A stretch of 40,750 nt of DNA from positions 1-40,750 of the forward strand of contig VEQC01000002.1 in NCBI GenBank assembly GCA_018883455.1, written 5' to 3'. The notes under the pieces were generated by a model. The model saw only the letters and a list, made by a program, of their open reading frames with translations, searched no databases and was not told the DNA's origin. The translations under genes were made by a program, and so were the position numbers. This document shows, piece by piece, positions 25,503 through 34,240 of this stretch. Source of the DNA: Limnohabitans sp. (GTDB taxonomy: Bacteria > Pseudomonadota > Gammaproteobacteria > Burkholderiales > Burkholderiaceae_C). Position 1 is the first letter of the stretch, and the number at the start of each line of letters is the position of its first letter.

Positions 25503-27161
25503 ATGGGAACCTATACCTATCCCAAGTTTGAAGTCCGTTCCACGCAGGATTTGCAAGGAACAGTACAACGTCGCCCCCTCATCATCATTGGCGCGGGCCC
25601 CGTGGGCTTGGCCGCGGCCATCGAAGCGCGCCTCAACGGCCTCGACGTCCTGCTCTTTGACGAAGACGACTCCGTCTCCGTAGGCTCACGCGCCGTTTGC
25701 TACGCCAAGCGCACCCTGGAAATTCTCGACCGCCTCGGCGTGGGCGATGCGCTTTGCGCCAAAGGCGTGAGCTGGAACATTGGCCGCACCTTTTTGCAGG
25801 AGGAAGAGGTCTATCGCTTCAACCTCGTGCCCGAGGAAGGGCATCAGCGCCCAGGCATGATCAACTTGCAGCAATACCACTTGGAGGAGGCCTTGGTCGC
25901 GCGCGCCCTTGAGCTCGGAGTCGACCTGCGCTGGAAATGCCGAGTCGTGGGCGTGACATCGCTTGCCGACCATGCCCGCTTGGAAGTGGAGTCGCTCGAA
26001 GGCCGCTTTGCCATCGAGGCCGATTGGCTCATCGTCGCCGATGGCGCGCGCAGCCCGGTGCGCCAAATGCTCGGCCTCGACATCGAAGGCATGATCTTCA
26101 AAGATCGCTTCCTCATCGCCGACGTCGTCATGCAAGCGGATTTCCCCGCTGAGCGTTGGTTCTGGTTCGATCCCCCGTTTCACCCCGGCCAGAGCGTGCT
26201 GCTGCACAAACAGGCCGACAACATCTGGCGCATCGACTTCCAGCTTGGCTGGGACGCCGATCCCGAGGCCGAAAAAAAGCCCGAGCGTGTTCTGCCGCGC
26301 CTCAAAGCCATGCTGGGCGACGACCGTCCCTTCGAGCTCGAATGGGTGAGCGTCTACACCTTCCAGTGTCGTCGCATGAAGGATTTCCGCCACCAGCGCT
26401 GCCTCTTCGTGGGCGACGCCGCGCACCAGGTTTCTCCCTTTGGCGCGCGTGGGGCCAATTCGGGTTTTCAAGACACCGACACCTTGCTCTGGAAACTCGC
26501 CTTGGTCATGCGGGGCCTGGCCCCCGAAGGCCTCATCGACAGCTATCACCGTGAGCGCGCCTTCGCCGCCGACGAGAACATCCTCAACTCGACGCGTTCG
26601 ACCGACTACATCACCCCCAAAACCCACACCAGTCGCACTTTCCGCAACGCCGCCTTGTCACTCGCACGCCACCACGGTTTTGCCCGCAAGCTCGTGAACT
26701 CGGGGCGCCTCTCGCTGCCGAGTTTCCTCACCGAGACGCCGCTCAACACCCCCGATCGCGATGCCTTCGCGGGCGACATGGTCCCCGGCGCGCCCATGGA
26801 CGACGCCCCCGTCACCCACGAGGGCCAAGCGGGCTGGCTGCTGCGCCACCTCGCCACGCGTTTTCACTGCTTGGTCTTTGTCGACAAGCCCGGCGAGCTC
26901 GACCCCCAAACGCGCCAGGATCTCCAAGCCCTGCGCCAGGGGGAGGTGCCCATCGAGCCCCTCATCGTGAGCGCCCAGCCGGGACAGGTTGATGGCTTGA
27001 CCGTCCTGGTCGATACCCAGAACTGGTTTGCGCGCCGCTACGACGCGCGCTCTGGCTCGGTCTGGCTGGCCCGCCCTGATCAACACCTCTGCGCCCGCTG
27101 GCGTAGCTTTGACGTCCAGGCCGTGCGCCTGGCCCTTGACCGCGCTCTGGCCAAAGCCTGA
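25503..27161 (+). CDS. FAD-dependent aromatic-ring monooxygenase (PHBH/MhpA-like)
   Basis: A 552-residue class A flavoprotein monooxygenase, which hydroxylates an aromatic ring with NAD(P)H and oxygen. The Rossmann motif is IIIGAGPVGLAAAI (Gly30, 32, 35). The second FAD motif is FVGDAAHQVSPFGARGANSG with Asp305, and a long C-terminal thioredoxin-like domain typical of MhpA/phenol hydroxylases runs from about 400. The DG-type motif appears as VADGARSPVR near 178. It is followed by DUF2783 and VOC genes on the same strand, with AGAGGAG before its ATG. The substrate is not evident; MhpA-like describes the fold only. Confidence 0.9.
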   Translation: MGTYTYPKFEVRSTQDLQGTVQRRPLIIIGAGPVGLAAAIEARLNGLDVLLFDEDDSVSVGSRAVCYAKRTLEILDRLGVGDALCAKGVSWNIGRTFLQEEEVYRFNLVPEEGHQRPGMINLQQYHLEEALVARALELGVDLRWKCRVVGVTSLADHARLEVESLEGRFAIEADWLIVADGARSPVRQMLGLDIEGMIFKDRFLIADVVMQADFPAERWFWFDPPFHPGQSVLLHKQADNIWRIDFQLGWDADPEAEKKPERVLPRLKAMLGDDRPFELEWVSVYTFQCRRMKDFRHQRCLFVGDAAHQVSPFGARGANSGFQDTDTLLWKLALVMRGLAPEGLIDSYHRERAFAADENILNSTRSTDYITPKTHTSRTFRNAALSLARHHGFARKLVNSGRLSLPSFLTETPLNTPDRDAFAGDMVPGAPMDDAPVTHEGQAGWLLRHLATRFHCLVFVDKPGELDPQTRQDLQALRQGEVPIEPLIVSAQPGQVDGLTVLVDTQNWFARRYDARSGSVWLARPDQHLCARWRSFDVQAVRLALDRALAKA

Positions 27162-27172
27162 GGAGTTCGAAC

Positions 27173-27421
27173 ATGTCCCAATTAAATCTGCAACCCCATT
27201 TCTTCGAACCCGGCAAACGCTACTTTCGCGATTTCACGCCCGGAGATGATTTCTACCAAGCCCTCATCGACACCCATCGGGGCTTGAGCGACGCTCAGAG
27301 CGAACTCGTCAACGCCAAGCTCATCTTGCTCTTGGCCAACCACATCGGCGATCTCTCCGTGCTGCGCGAGGCCATGCGCCTTGCGCGCGCAGACGTGGCC
27401 GAGGAACTGCCCCAAACCTGA
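27173..27421 (+). CDS. DUF2783 family protein
   Basis: An 82-residue protein of the DUF2783 family. The hallmark is DDFYQALIDTHRGLSDAQSELVNAKLILLLANHIGD, here at about 24-60, predicted to form two helices. No signal, metal motif or known enzyme residue stands out. It starts 11 bases after the flavin monooxygenase with AGGAG upstream and is followed by a VOC protein, so it may be an accessory protein to that oxygenase (inference). Confidence 0.82.
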   Translation: MSQLNLQPHFFEPGKRYFRDFTPGDDFYQALIDTHRGLSDAQSELVNAKLILLLANHIGDLSVLREAMRLARADVAEELPQT

Positions 27422-27437
27422 CCCCAAGGAGCCCGCC

Positions 27438-27971
27438 ATGAAACTCTCCCGCATTCACCATGTGGCCTACCGTTGCAAGGACGCCAAGCAAACCGTGGAG
27501 TGGTACGTCAAGCACCTCAACATGGATTTCGTGCTCGCCATCGCCGAGGACCAAGTGCCCAGCACCAAGGCCCCCGACCCCTACATGCACGTCTTCCTCG
27601 ACGCCGGTCAAGGCAATGTGCTCGCTTTCTTTGAGTTGCCCAACTCCCCCACCATGGGGCGCGACACCAACACGCCCGAGTGGGTCCAGCACATCGCCTT
27701 CAAGGTGGACTCCATGGCCACCCTCGAAGCCATGAAGCAAAAGCTCGAGGCCAGTGGGGTAGAGGTGGTGGGCATCACCGATCACACCATCTTCAAGTCC
27801 ATTTACTTCTTCGACCCCAACGGCCATCGCCTGGAGATCGCCTGCGACATCGGCACCCCCGAGATGTACCAAAAGCTCGACGCCGTGAAGTGGGAGATGC
27901 TCGAAGAGTGGAGCCAAACCCGCCGAGCCCCACGCCACGCGGCATGGATGCACGACAAAGAGTTTCATTAA
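27438..27971 (+). CDS. VOC family protein (glyoxalase/ring-cleavage dioxygenase fold)
   Basis: A 177-residue metal-binding VOC protein from the ATG at 27438, with CAAGGAG upstream. One vicinal-oxygen-chelate unit carries the expected ligands His8 (IHHVAYR), Glu66 (FFELP), His85 (QHIAFKV) and Glu133 (HRLEIACD), the glyoxalase-like His-Glu-His-Glu arrangement. Family members isomerise, epimerise or oxidatively cleave small molecules. Placement after a flavin monooxygenase and DUF2783 gene suggests it acts on the hydroxylated product. It overlaps the 3' end of nth by four bases on the opposite strand. Confidence 0.85.
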   Translation: MKLSRIHHVAYRCKDAKQTVEWYVKHLNMDFVLAIAEDQVPSTKAPDPYMHVFLDAGQGNVLAFFELPNSPTMGRDTNTPEWVQHIAFKVDSMATLEAMKQKLEASGVEVVGITDHTIFKSIYFFDPNGHRLEIACDIGTPEMYQKLDAVKWEMLEEWSQTRRAPRHAAWMHDKEFH

Positions 27972-28612
27972 GCTGCCGGCGCGGGGGTTTTGTCGCGATA
28001 GTCGCAGCACGCCGCCACCGCGCAGCGCCAGCACTGGGGCTTGCGCGCCTGGCACACATAGCGCCCGTGCAGGATCAACCAGTGGTGCGCGTCGGGCAGG
28101 TAGGCTGCGGGAATGCGCTTGAGCAAGGCCAGCTCCACCGCCAGCGGGGTTTTGCCCGGGGCGAGCCCGGTGCGCTGGCTCACCCGAAAAATATGCGTGT
28201 CCACGGCCATGGTGGGCTCGCCAAACGCCACATTGAGCACCACGTTGGCGGTTTTGCGGCCCACCCCGGGCAGCGCTTCAAGTGCCTCGCGCGAACGCGG
28301 CACCTCCCCACCATGACGCTCCACCAGCAGCTGGCAAGTCGCCATCAAATGCCGCGCCTTGCTGCGGTAGAGCCCAATCGTGCGCACATACGACTCCAGC
28401 CGGGGCAAGCCCAGCGCCAAAATCTTCGCGGGCGTGTTGGCCACCGGAAAAAGCCGCCGTGTGGCCTTGTTCACCCCGACGTCCGTGGCCTGAGCGCTCA
28501 GCAACACGGCTGCGAGCAACTCGAACACACTGGTATATTCCAATTCCGTGTTGGGTTGCGGATTGGCTGCCTTCCAGGTGGCAAACATCGTTTCAATCTG
28601 GGCCCGTTGCAT
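27968..28612 (-). CDS. nth: Endonuclease III
   Basis: DNA glycosylase/AP lyase that removes oxidised pyrimidines in base-excision repair. The 214-residue protein has the helix-hairpin-helix LPGVGRKTANVV with catalytic Lys120, the catalytic Asp138 in AVDTHIFRVS, and the 4Fe-4S loop Cys187-x6-Cys194-x2-Cys197-x5-Cys203. The ATG has AAGGAGCGGCG upstream. It is divergent from the aminotransferase gene with 40 bases between starts and is not obviously related in function to its neighbours. Confidence 0.97.
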   Translation of the reverse strand: MQRAQIETMFATWKAANPQPNTELEYTSVFELLAAVLLSAQATDVGVNKATRRLFPVANTPAKILALGLPRLESYVRTIGLYRSKARHLMATCQLLVERHGGEVPRSREALEALPGVGRKTANVVLNVAFGEPTMAVDTHIFRVSQRTGLAPGKTPLAVELALLKRIPAAYLPDAHHWLILHGRYVCQARKPQCWRCAVAACCDYRDKTPAPAA

Positions 28613-28652
28613 CGCCGCTCCTTCTAAGCTGTTTCAAGCCGGATTATTTCTC

Positions 28653-29852
28653 ATGCAATTCGCCGAACGCCTCAACCAAGTGGAAACCTCTGCCATCCGT
28701 GAGCTCTTTAAGCTCTTGGGCAAACCCGGCATCATCAGCTTTGCGGGGGGCTTCCCCGACAGCGCCATGTTCGATGTCGAGGGCATTCAAGCCGCCAGCA
28801 CCCGTGCGTTGCAGACGGAACCCGGCGCCGCCCTGCAATACGGCGCGACCGAAGGCTACAACCCCTTGCGCGAGCAGCTCGCCGCCTTCATGGCCGCCAA
28901 AGGTGTGGCCGATCTGCGCCCCGACCAACTGATCGTCACCACCGGCAGCCAACAAGCGCTGGACCTCATCGGCAAGGTCTTGCTCGGCCCGGGCGACACC
29001 GCCTTGGTCGAAGCGCCCACCTTTTTGGCCACCATCCAGTGCTTTCGCCTCTACGGCCCACAGGTCATCGGGGTGCCCCTAGACGCCCAGGGTGTGCAAC
29101 TCGACGCCCTCGAAGCCCTCATCGCGCGCCACCGCCCCAAGCTGCTCTACCTCATCCCCACCTTTGGCAACCCCAGCGGCGGCCTCATGAGCCGCGAGCG
29201 GCGCCTGCGCGTGCTCGAACTCGCCGTGCGCCACCAAGTGGTGCTGGTCGAGGACGACCCCTATGGCGATCTCTACTTCGGCGAAGCACCGCCCCCCTCC
29301 ATGCTCGCGCTCTCCAGCGAAGTGCCGGGCAGCCGCGATTGGCTGGTGCATTGCGGCTCGCTCTCCAAGGTCCTCGCCCCAGGCCTGCGCGTGGGCTGGA
29401 TGATCGCGCCCCCGGAACTGCTCGCGCGCGCGACCATGTGCAAGCAGTTCTCCGACGCCCACACCTCCACCCTGTCCCAGGCCACCGCCGCACACTACCT
29501 GCAGTCCGGCCGCATGCCACAAACGCTGGCCAAAGTGCGCGCCACTTACGCCGCGCGGGCCCAGGCCATGGGAGACGCCTTGCGCAGTGAGCTCGGCGCG
29601 GGCATCGAATTTCAGCCCCCGCAGGGTGGCATGTTCATTTGGGCGCGCCTGACGGGCGCCCAAGGCCTCATCCGCGACGGGGCCGAGCTCGCGCGACGGG
29701 CCATTGAAAAAGGCGTGGCCTTTGTGCCGGGCACCCCGTTCTACGCCACCGATCCTGACCCGAGCACCCTGCGCCTGAGCTTTGCCACGGCCGACATAGA
29801 TCGCATTCGCGAAGGTGTCGCCCGCCTGGGCCAAGCCCTTCACGCCCAATGA
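28653..29852 (+). CDS. PLP-dependent class I/II aminotransferase (LysN/Aro8-like)
   Basis: A 399-residue fold-type I aminotransferase without an N-terminal GntR domain. The motif IISFAGGFPDSAMF at the start, LIPTFGNPSGG, EDDPYGDLYF and SLSKVLAPGLRVGW with the PLP-binding Lys239 mark the 2-aminoadipate/aromatic (LysN/Aro8) group. Substrates in this group include 2-aminoadipate, branched and aromatic amino acids, so the substrate is open. The ATG at 28653 fits the family N-terminus; further upstream sequence overlaps the nth promoter region. It is followed 18 bases later by a CMD-family gene. Confidence 0.92.
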   Translation: MQFAERLNQVETSAIRELFKLLGKPGIISFAGGFPDSAMFDVEGIQAASTRALQTEPGAALQYGATEGYNPLREQLAAFMAAKGVADLRPDQLIVTTGSQQALDLIGKVLLGPGDTALVEAPTFLATIQCFRLYGPQVIGVPLDAQGVQLDALEALIARHRPKLLYLIPTFGNPSGGLMSRERRLRVLELAVRHQVVLVEDDPYGDLYFGEAPPPSMLALSSEVPGSRDWLVHCGSLSKVLAPGLRVGWMIAPPELLARATMCKQFSDAHTSTLSQATAAHYLQSGRMPQTLAKVRATYAARAQAMGDALRSELGAGIEFQPPQGGMFIWARLTGAQGLIRDGAELARRAIEKGVAFVPGTPFYATDPDPSTLRLSFATADIDRIREGVARLGQALHAQ

Positions 29853-29870
29853 TTTCTCTGGAGTTTTGCC

Positions 29871-30455
29871 ATGTCCCGCTACCCCCAACCCGATCTCAAC
29901 AGCCTGCCGCAAGACCTGCGTGAACGCATTCTGGAGGTGCAGGAGAAAGCGGGCTTTGTGCCCAATGTGTTCTTGAGCCTCGCGCGTCGCCCCGCCGAGT
30001 GGCGCGCCTTCTTCGCCTACCACGACGCCCTCATGATGCCCGAGACCGTTGGGCGCGAGAGCAACCTCACCAAGGGCGATCGGGAGATGATCGTCACCAC
30101 CACCAGTGCGGCCAACAACTGCCTCTACTGCGTGGTCGCGCACGGGGCGATCCTGCGCATCTACGAGAAAAAACCCCTGGTGGCCGATCAAGTGGCGGTC
30201 AATTACCGCAAGGCCGACATCACCCCACGCCAACGCGCCATGCTCGATTTCGCGATGAAAGTCTGCCAGCACTCCGATGCGGTGAACGACGAGGATTTCG
30301 CCGCCTTGCACGCCCATGGCTTTAACGACGAAGACATCTGGGACATCACGGCCATCACCGCCTTCTTTGGGCTCTCCAACCGCATCGCCAGCGTCACGGG
30401 CATGATGCCCAACCCCGAGTTCTACCTCATGGGGCGCGTACCCAAGGCCAAATAA
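29871..30455 (+). CDS. Peroxidase-related CMD/AhpD-fold protein
   Basis: A 194-residue carboxymuconolactone-decarboxylase/AhpD-fold protein of the group annotated as peroxidase-related. The redox motif is NNCLYCVVAHGA with Cys84, Cys87 and His91, as in AhpD, suggesting thiol-dependent reduction of hydroperoxides. The N-terminal VQEKAGFVPNVFLSLA segment is conserved in the group. It begins 18 bases after the aminotransferase gene, has TCTGGAG upstream, and is the last gene before two convergent genes. Confidence 0.88.
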   Translation: MSRYPQPDLNSLPQDLRERILEVQEKAGFVPNVFLSLARRPAEWRAFFAYHDALMMPETVGRESNLTKGDREMIVTTTSAANNCLYCVVAHGAILRIYEKKPLVADQVAVNYRKADITPRQRAMLDFAMKVCQHSDAVNDEDFAALHAHGFNDEDIWDITAITAFFGLSNRIASVTGMMPNPEFYLMGRVPKAK

Positions 30456-30486
30456 GCCGTCTCGGCCGGGGCAGGGCGGGTGTGCC

Positions 30487-30912
30487 TTAGTCGGGCGTGA
30501 CCAGAGCGCGTATGGCCTCGGGCAAATCCACCGCTTTTTGGCGCGGGAAATCCACCCAAATCGTGGTCGCGCCGCCTGCGGCGTAAATGAGCCCGGGCTG
30601 ATCCACGCGCTCCATCGTGCCCCAGGTCTCAAACGTGGTGCGGGCGGGGTCGCTCGCGTACATCTTCACCAAAATGTCGCCCGGGTATTCCAGCTGCTTG
30701 TAGAAGTTACAAAACGCATTGACGATCACCGGCCCCACCACCTGCGGCCCCAGCTCCACGCCAATCGTGCGAAACCACTCCAGCCGCGCGATCTCCAGGT
30801 AGCGGAAATACAAGGTGTTGTTGACGTGGCCCATCACGTCCATATCGCCCCAGCGAATGGGCAGGGTCATTTCATGCACGAGCTTCTTGCGCTCGGGTAA
30901 TTCGTATTTCAT
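30487..30912 (-). CDS. Acyl-CoA thioesterase, hotdog fold (4-hydroxybenzoyl-CoA thioesterase type)
   Basis: A 141-residue hotdog-fold thioesterase hydrolysing acyl-CoA. The family motif IRWGDMDVMGHVNNTLYFRYLE gives the catalytic Asp25, with the YbgC/FadM-like pattern. It overlaps the upstream SDR gene by four bases (ATGA), so the two are translationally coupled; the SDR may act on an acyl-CoA-derived or hydroxyacyl substrate (inference). The precise acyl group is unknown. Confidence 0.9.
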   Translation of the reverse strand: MKYELPERKKLVHEMTLPIRWGDMDVMGHVNNTLYFRYLEIARLEWFRTIGVELGPQVVGPVIVNAFCNFYKQLEYPGDILVKMYASDPARTTFETWGTMERVDQPGLIYAAGGATTIWVDFPRQKAVDLPEAIRALVTPD

Positions 30913-31694
30913 GACAGCCCAAACCCATCATCGGCCGAGAGAATCGCGCCATTGACGAAATGGCTCTGGTCGCTCGCGAGCATCACCAACAAGGCGTCCA
31001 AGTCTTTTGGTTGACCCACGCGCTTGCGCGGCATCATCTGAATCAGGCGCTGGCCTTGCTCAGTCTCCCAATGGTGGTGGTTGATCTCGGTGTCGATGTA
31101 GCCCGGGCAAATGGCGTTGACATTGATGCCAAAGCGCCCCCACTCCAGCGCCATGGCGCGGGTCATGTGCACCACGGCGGCCTTGCTCATGCAGTAAGCA
31201 CCGATTTGGGGCAATACCCGCAAGCCCCCCACCGAGGCAATGTTGATGATGCGCCCGCCCGTGTAGTTGCCCGGCGCCGCGCCCTTGGCGCGCGCGAGCA
31301 TGCGCTTGCCCACCTCTTGGGCCATGAAAAACGCCCCGCGCACATTGGTGTCGAAAATGAAATCAAAATCATCCTCGGTCACATCCTGAATGCGCGAGGT
31401 GGTGCTCACGCCCGAGTTGTTGACCAAAATGTCAATGCTGCCGACCTCGGTCTCGGCATGCGCTACCGCCGAGCGAATGCTGCCGAGCTCGGTCACATCC
31501 AGGGTCACCACATGGGCGTCCCCCCCCTCCGACTCGATTTCCGCGCGCAACTCCTTGAGCCGCTCCACGCGCCGGCTCGCCAGCACCACCGCCGCGCCGG
31601 CGCGCGCCAACGTACGGGCAAACTGCGCCCCCAGGCCGCTCGAAGCGCCGGTAACGAGGGCAATGCGCCCGGAGAGGTCGATTTCGTAGGCCAT
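30909..31694 (-). CDS. Short-chain dehydrogenase/reductase
   Basis: A 261-residue classical SDR using NAD(P)H. It has the cofactor motif TGASSGLG (15-22), the NNSG motif near 92, catalytic Ser154, and Tyr167 with Lys171 in YCMSK. The ATG at 31694 has AGGAGC upstream; the longer frame from 31739 lacks a site. Sequence style resembles 3-hydroxyacyl-CoA or 3-oxoacyl reductases, but the substrate is not decidable. Arg41-Arg42 after the second strand suggests NADPH preference. It is divergent from ETF-QO. Confidence 0.9.
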   Translation of the reverse strand: MAYEIDLSGRIALVTGASSGLGAQFARTLARAGAAVVLASRRVERLKELRAEIESEGGDAHVVTLDVTELGSIRSAVAHAETEVGSIDILVNNSGVSTTSRIQDVTEDDFDFIFDTNVRGAFFMAQEVGKRMLARAKGAAPGNYTGGRIINIASVGGLRVLPQIGAYCMSKAAVVHMTRAMALEWGRFGINVNAICPGYIDTEINHHHWETEQGQRLIQMMPRKRVGQPKDLDALLVMLASDQSHFVNGAILSADDGFGLS

Positions 31695-31786
31695 GAAAGC
31701 TCCTGTGGTTTCGGACTCGTACCCCCCAATTATGGCCATCCGTTGCCTCTAAAATCTGTCTCGACGCAGACACAGAAGGATTTGCC

Positions 31787-33472
31787 ATGACAAACGAGGA
31801 ACTGCTGGCGCAGTTTGGCCCCCGCGAAGCGATGGAATACGACGTCGTCATCGTCGGTGGCGGCCCGGCGGGCCTGGCCAGCGCCATTCGCATCCGCCAG
31901 CTCGCCGCCGAACGGGGCCAAGAGGTCTCGGTAGTGGTGCTGGAGAAGGGCTCGGAGCCCGGCGCCCACATTCTCTCCGGTGCGGTCATGGACCCCATCG
32001 CCTTGAACGAGCTCATCCCCGACTGGAAGGCGCTGGGGGCCCCCTTGAACCAACCCGTCACGGGCGACGAACTCCTCACCCTCACCGAAACCGACGCCAC
32101 CGCCACCCCGCACTGGCTCATGCCGCGCAATTTCCACAACGACGGCTGCTACGTCATCTCGCTGAGCAATCTCGTCAAGTGGCTCGCCTCGCATGCCGAG
32201 TCCATTGGCGTGGAAATCTTCCCCGGCTTTAGCGCCGCCGAAGTGCTCTACCACGAGGACGGCTCCGTCAAAGGCGTGGCCACCGGCCACATGGGCCTGG
32301 GCAAGGACGGCGAGCCCACCGACTCCTTCCAACTCGGCATGGAGTTGCACGCCAAGTACACCATCTTCGCCGAAGGCGCACGCGGCCACCTGGGCAAGCA
32401 AGTCATCGCGCGCTATGGACTCGACGCCGGCAAGGACGCCCAAACGTTTGCCATCGGCATCAAAGAGCTCTGGGAGATCGACCCCGCCAAGGCCCAGCCC
32501 GGCTTGGTCGTGCACACGGCGGGTTGGCCCATCGCGGACAACACCTTTGGCGGGGGCTTCCTCTACCACCTCGAAAACAACCAGGTCACCCTGGGCTTTG
32601 TGGTCGGCCTCAACTACGAGAATCCCTACTTCAGCCCGTTTGAAGAAATGCAGCGCTGGAAAACCCACCCGCGCATCCGCGCCGTCCTCGAAGGCGGCAA
32701 GCGCTTGGGCTATGGGGCCCGCGCCATCAACAACGGCAGCCCCCAAGCCCTGCCCAAAACCGTCTTCCCCGGCGGCGCCTTGGTGGGTTGCGACGCGGGC
32801 TACCTCAACGCCGCGCGCATCAAGGGCAGCCACGCCGCCCTCAAGAGCGGCATGCTCGCGGGCGAAGCCGCCTTTGAAGCCGTGGCCGCTGGCCGCGCGC
32901 AAGACGAACTCAGCGCCTATCCCGAATCCTTCGCCCGCAGCTGGCTGGCCAAAGAGCTCGACCAATACCGCAACTTCAAGAACTGGTTCAAGAAGGGCAA
33001 AACCATGGGCTTGCTCATGACCGGCGTGGAGCACTGGTTCTTGCCCAAAGTGGGCGTGAGCAGCCCGCCCTGGACCCTGCACAACCACATGCGTGACCAC
33101 GAGGCGCTGCGCCCCGCGAGCGCCTGCCAGCCCATCGCTTACCCCAAGCCCGATGGCGTCATCACCTTTGACCGCTTGAGCAGCGTGTTTGTGAGCAACA
33201 CCAACCACGAGGAGAACCAGCCCGCCCACCTCACCCTCAAGCAAGACAGCGTGCCGGTGCAAATCAACCTGCAACGCTACGCCGGTCCTGAGGGGCGTTA
33301 TTGCCCGGCCGGTGTGTACGAGTACATCAAAACCGACGATGGCCAGGATCGACTGCAAATCAACGCCCAAAACTGCGTGCATTGCAAGACCTGTGACATC
33401 AAAGACCCCACCCAGAACATCGTCTGGGTCACGCCCGAGGGCGGTGGGGGTCCCAACTACGTGGGCATGTAA
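31787..33472 (+). CDS. Electron transfer flavoprotein-ubiquinone oxidoreductase
   Basis: Inner-membrane-associated flavoprotein that takes electrons from reduced ETF and passes them to ubiquinone. The 561-residue protein is full length. The FAD motif is VVIVGGGPAGLASAI near residue 22, the ETF-QO signature GAHILSGAVMDP follows, and the C-terminal 4Fe-4S cluster uses Cys506 and Cys530, Cys533, Cys536 (NCVHCKTCDIKDP). It completes the route from the acyl-CoA dehydrogenase at 9809 through etfBA to the quinone pool, though it is 22 kb from etfBA and has its own promoter in the 92-base gap with the SDR gene. Confidence 0.97.
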   Translation: MTNEELLAQFGPREAMEYDVVIVGGGPAGLASAIRIRQLAAERGQEVSVVVLEKGSEPGAHILSGAVMDPIALNELIPDWKALGAPLNQPVTGDELLTLTETDATATPHWLMPRNFHNDGCYVISLSNLVKWLASHAESIGVEIFPGFSAAEVLYHEDGSVKGVATGHMGLGKDGEPTDSFQLGMELHAKYTIFAEGARGHLGKQVIARYGLDAGKDAQTFAIGIKELWEIDPAKAQPGLVVHTAGWPIADNTFGGGFLYHLENNQVTLGFVVGLNYENPYFSPFEEMQRWKTHPRIRAVLEGGKRLGYGARAINNGSPQALPKTVFPGGALVGCDAGYLNAARIKGSHAALKSGMLAGEAAFEAVAAGRAQDELSAYPESFARSWLAKELDQYRNFKNWFKKGKTMGLLMTGVEHWFLPKVGVSSPPWTLHNHMRDHEALRPASACQPIAYPKPDGVITFDRLSSVFVSNTNHEENQPAHLTLKQDSVPVQINLQRYAGPEGRYCPAGVYEYIKTDDGQDRLQINAQNCVHCKTCDIKDPTQNIVWVTPEGGGGPNYVGM

Positions 33473-33529
33473 GCCCACTGTGTCCTTCATCCCTTATCCT
33501 GTCATTTGTTTCCTTTCTCGGAGCGTTGT

Positions 33530-34231
33530 GTGAACAAACTATTCCCCTCTGCGGCTGAAGCGCTCAAAGACATCGTGCGCGACGGCCAGCTGCTCGCCGT
33601 CGGTGGCTTTGGCCTTTGCGGTATTCCCGAAGCCCTCATCGACGCCTTGCGCGACTCCGGCGCCAAAAACCTCACCGTCATCTCCAACAACGCGGGCGTG
33701 GACGGCTTTGGCCTGGGCAAACTGCTCGAGACGCGCCAGATCAAAAAAATGATCTCCTCCTACGTGGGCGAGAACAAAGAGTTCGAGCGCCAGTTCCTGG
33801 CGGGTGAGTTGGAGCTGGAGTTCACTCCCCAAGGCACCTTGGCGGAGAAGCTGCGCGCTGGCGGCGCAGGCATACCGGCCTTCTTCACCCGCACCGGCGT
33901 GGGCACCATCGTCGCCGACGGCAAAGAGCTGCGCGAATTCGACGGAGAGACCTACGTCATGGAACGCTCCCTCGTGCCCGACATCGCCCTCATCAAGGCC
34001 GACGTGGCCGATCGCTCGGGCAACCTGCGCTTTAACCTCACCGCGCGCAACTTCAACCCCGCCGCCGCTACGGCTGGCAAGATCTGTGTGGTCGAAGTCG
34101 AACGCGTGGTCGCCACCGGCGAAATCGCCCCGGACGATGTGCACCTGCCCGGCATCTACGTGCACCGCATCGTGCACAACCCGACGCCGGAAAAGCGCAT
34201 CGAAAAACTCACCACCCGCGACCGCAAGTAA
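33530..34231 (+). CDS. scoA: Succinyl-CoA:3-oxoacid CoA-transferase subunit A
   Basis: Alpha subunit of the two-subunit enzyme that moves CoA from succinyl-CoA to acetoacetate or another 3-oxoacid. The 233-residue protein shows the SCOT-type sequence AVGGFGLCGIPE (about 22-33), SNNAGVDGFGLG, KKMISSYVGENKEFERQFL, GELELEFTPQGTLAE and RAGGAGIPAFFT. This is closer to acetoacetate-type SCOT than to the PcaI transferase. The start is GTG at 33530 with CGGAGCG upstream; a TTG eight codons earlier is less likely. scoB follows nine bases later. Confidence 0.93.
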   Translation: MNKLFPSAAEALKDIVRDGQLLAVGGFGLCGIPEALIDALRDSGAKNLTVISNNAGVDGFGLGKLLETRQIKKMISSYVGENKEFERQFLAGELELEFTPQGTLAEKLRAGGAGIPAFFTRTGVGTIVADGKELREFDGETYVMERSLVPDIALIKADVADRSGNLRFNLTARNFNPAAATAGKICVVEVERVVATGEIAPDDVHLPGIYVHRIVHNPTPEKRIEKLTTRDRK

Positions 34232-34240
34232 GGAATCACC

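Noticed and set aside
29079-30632. Open frame of 517 codons on the minus strand
   Set aside because: It spans parts of the aminotransferase, the CMD-family gene and the thioesterase, has low-complexity Gly/Ala/His composition and crosses gene boundaries.
31730-33490. Open frame of 586 codons opposite ETF-QO
   Set aside because: Antisense shadow of a full-length, well-conserved gene with no recognisable motif.
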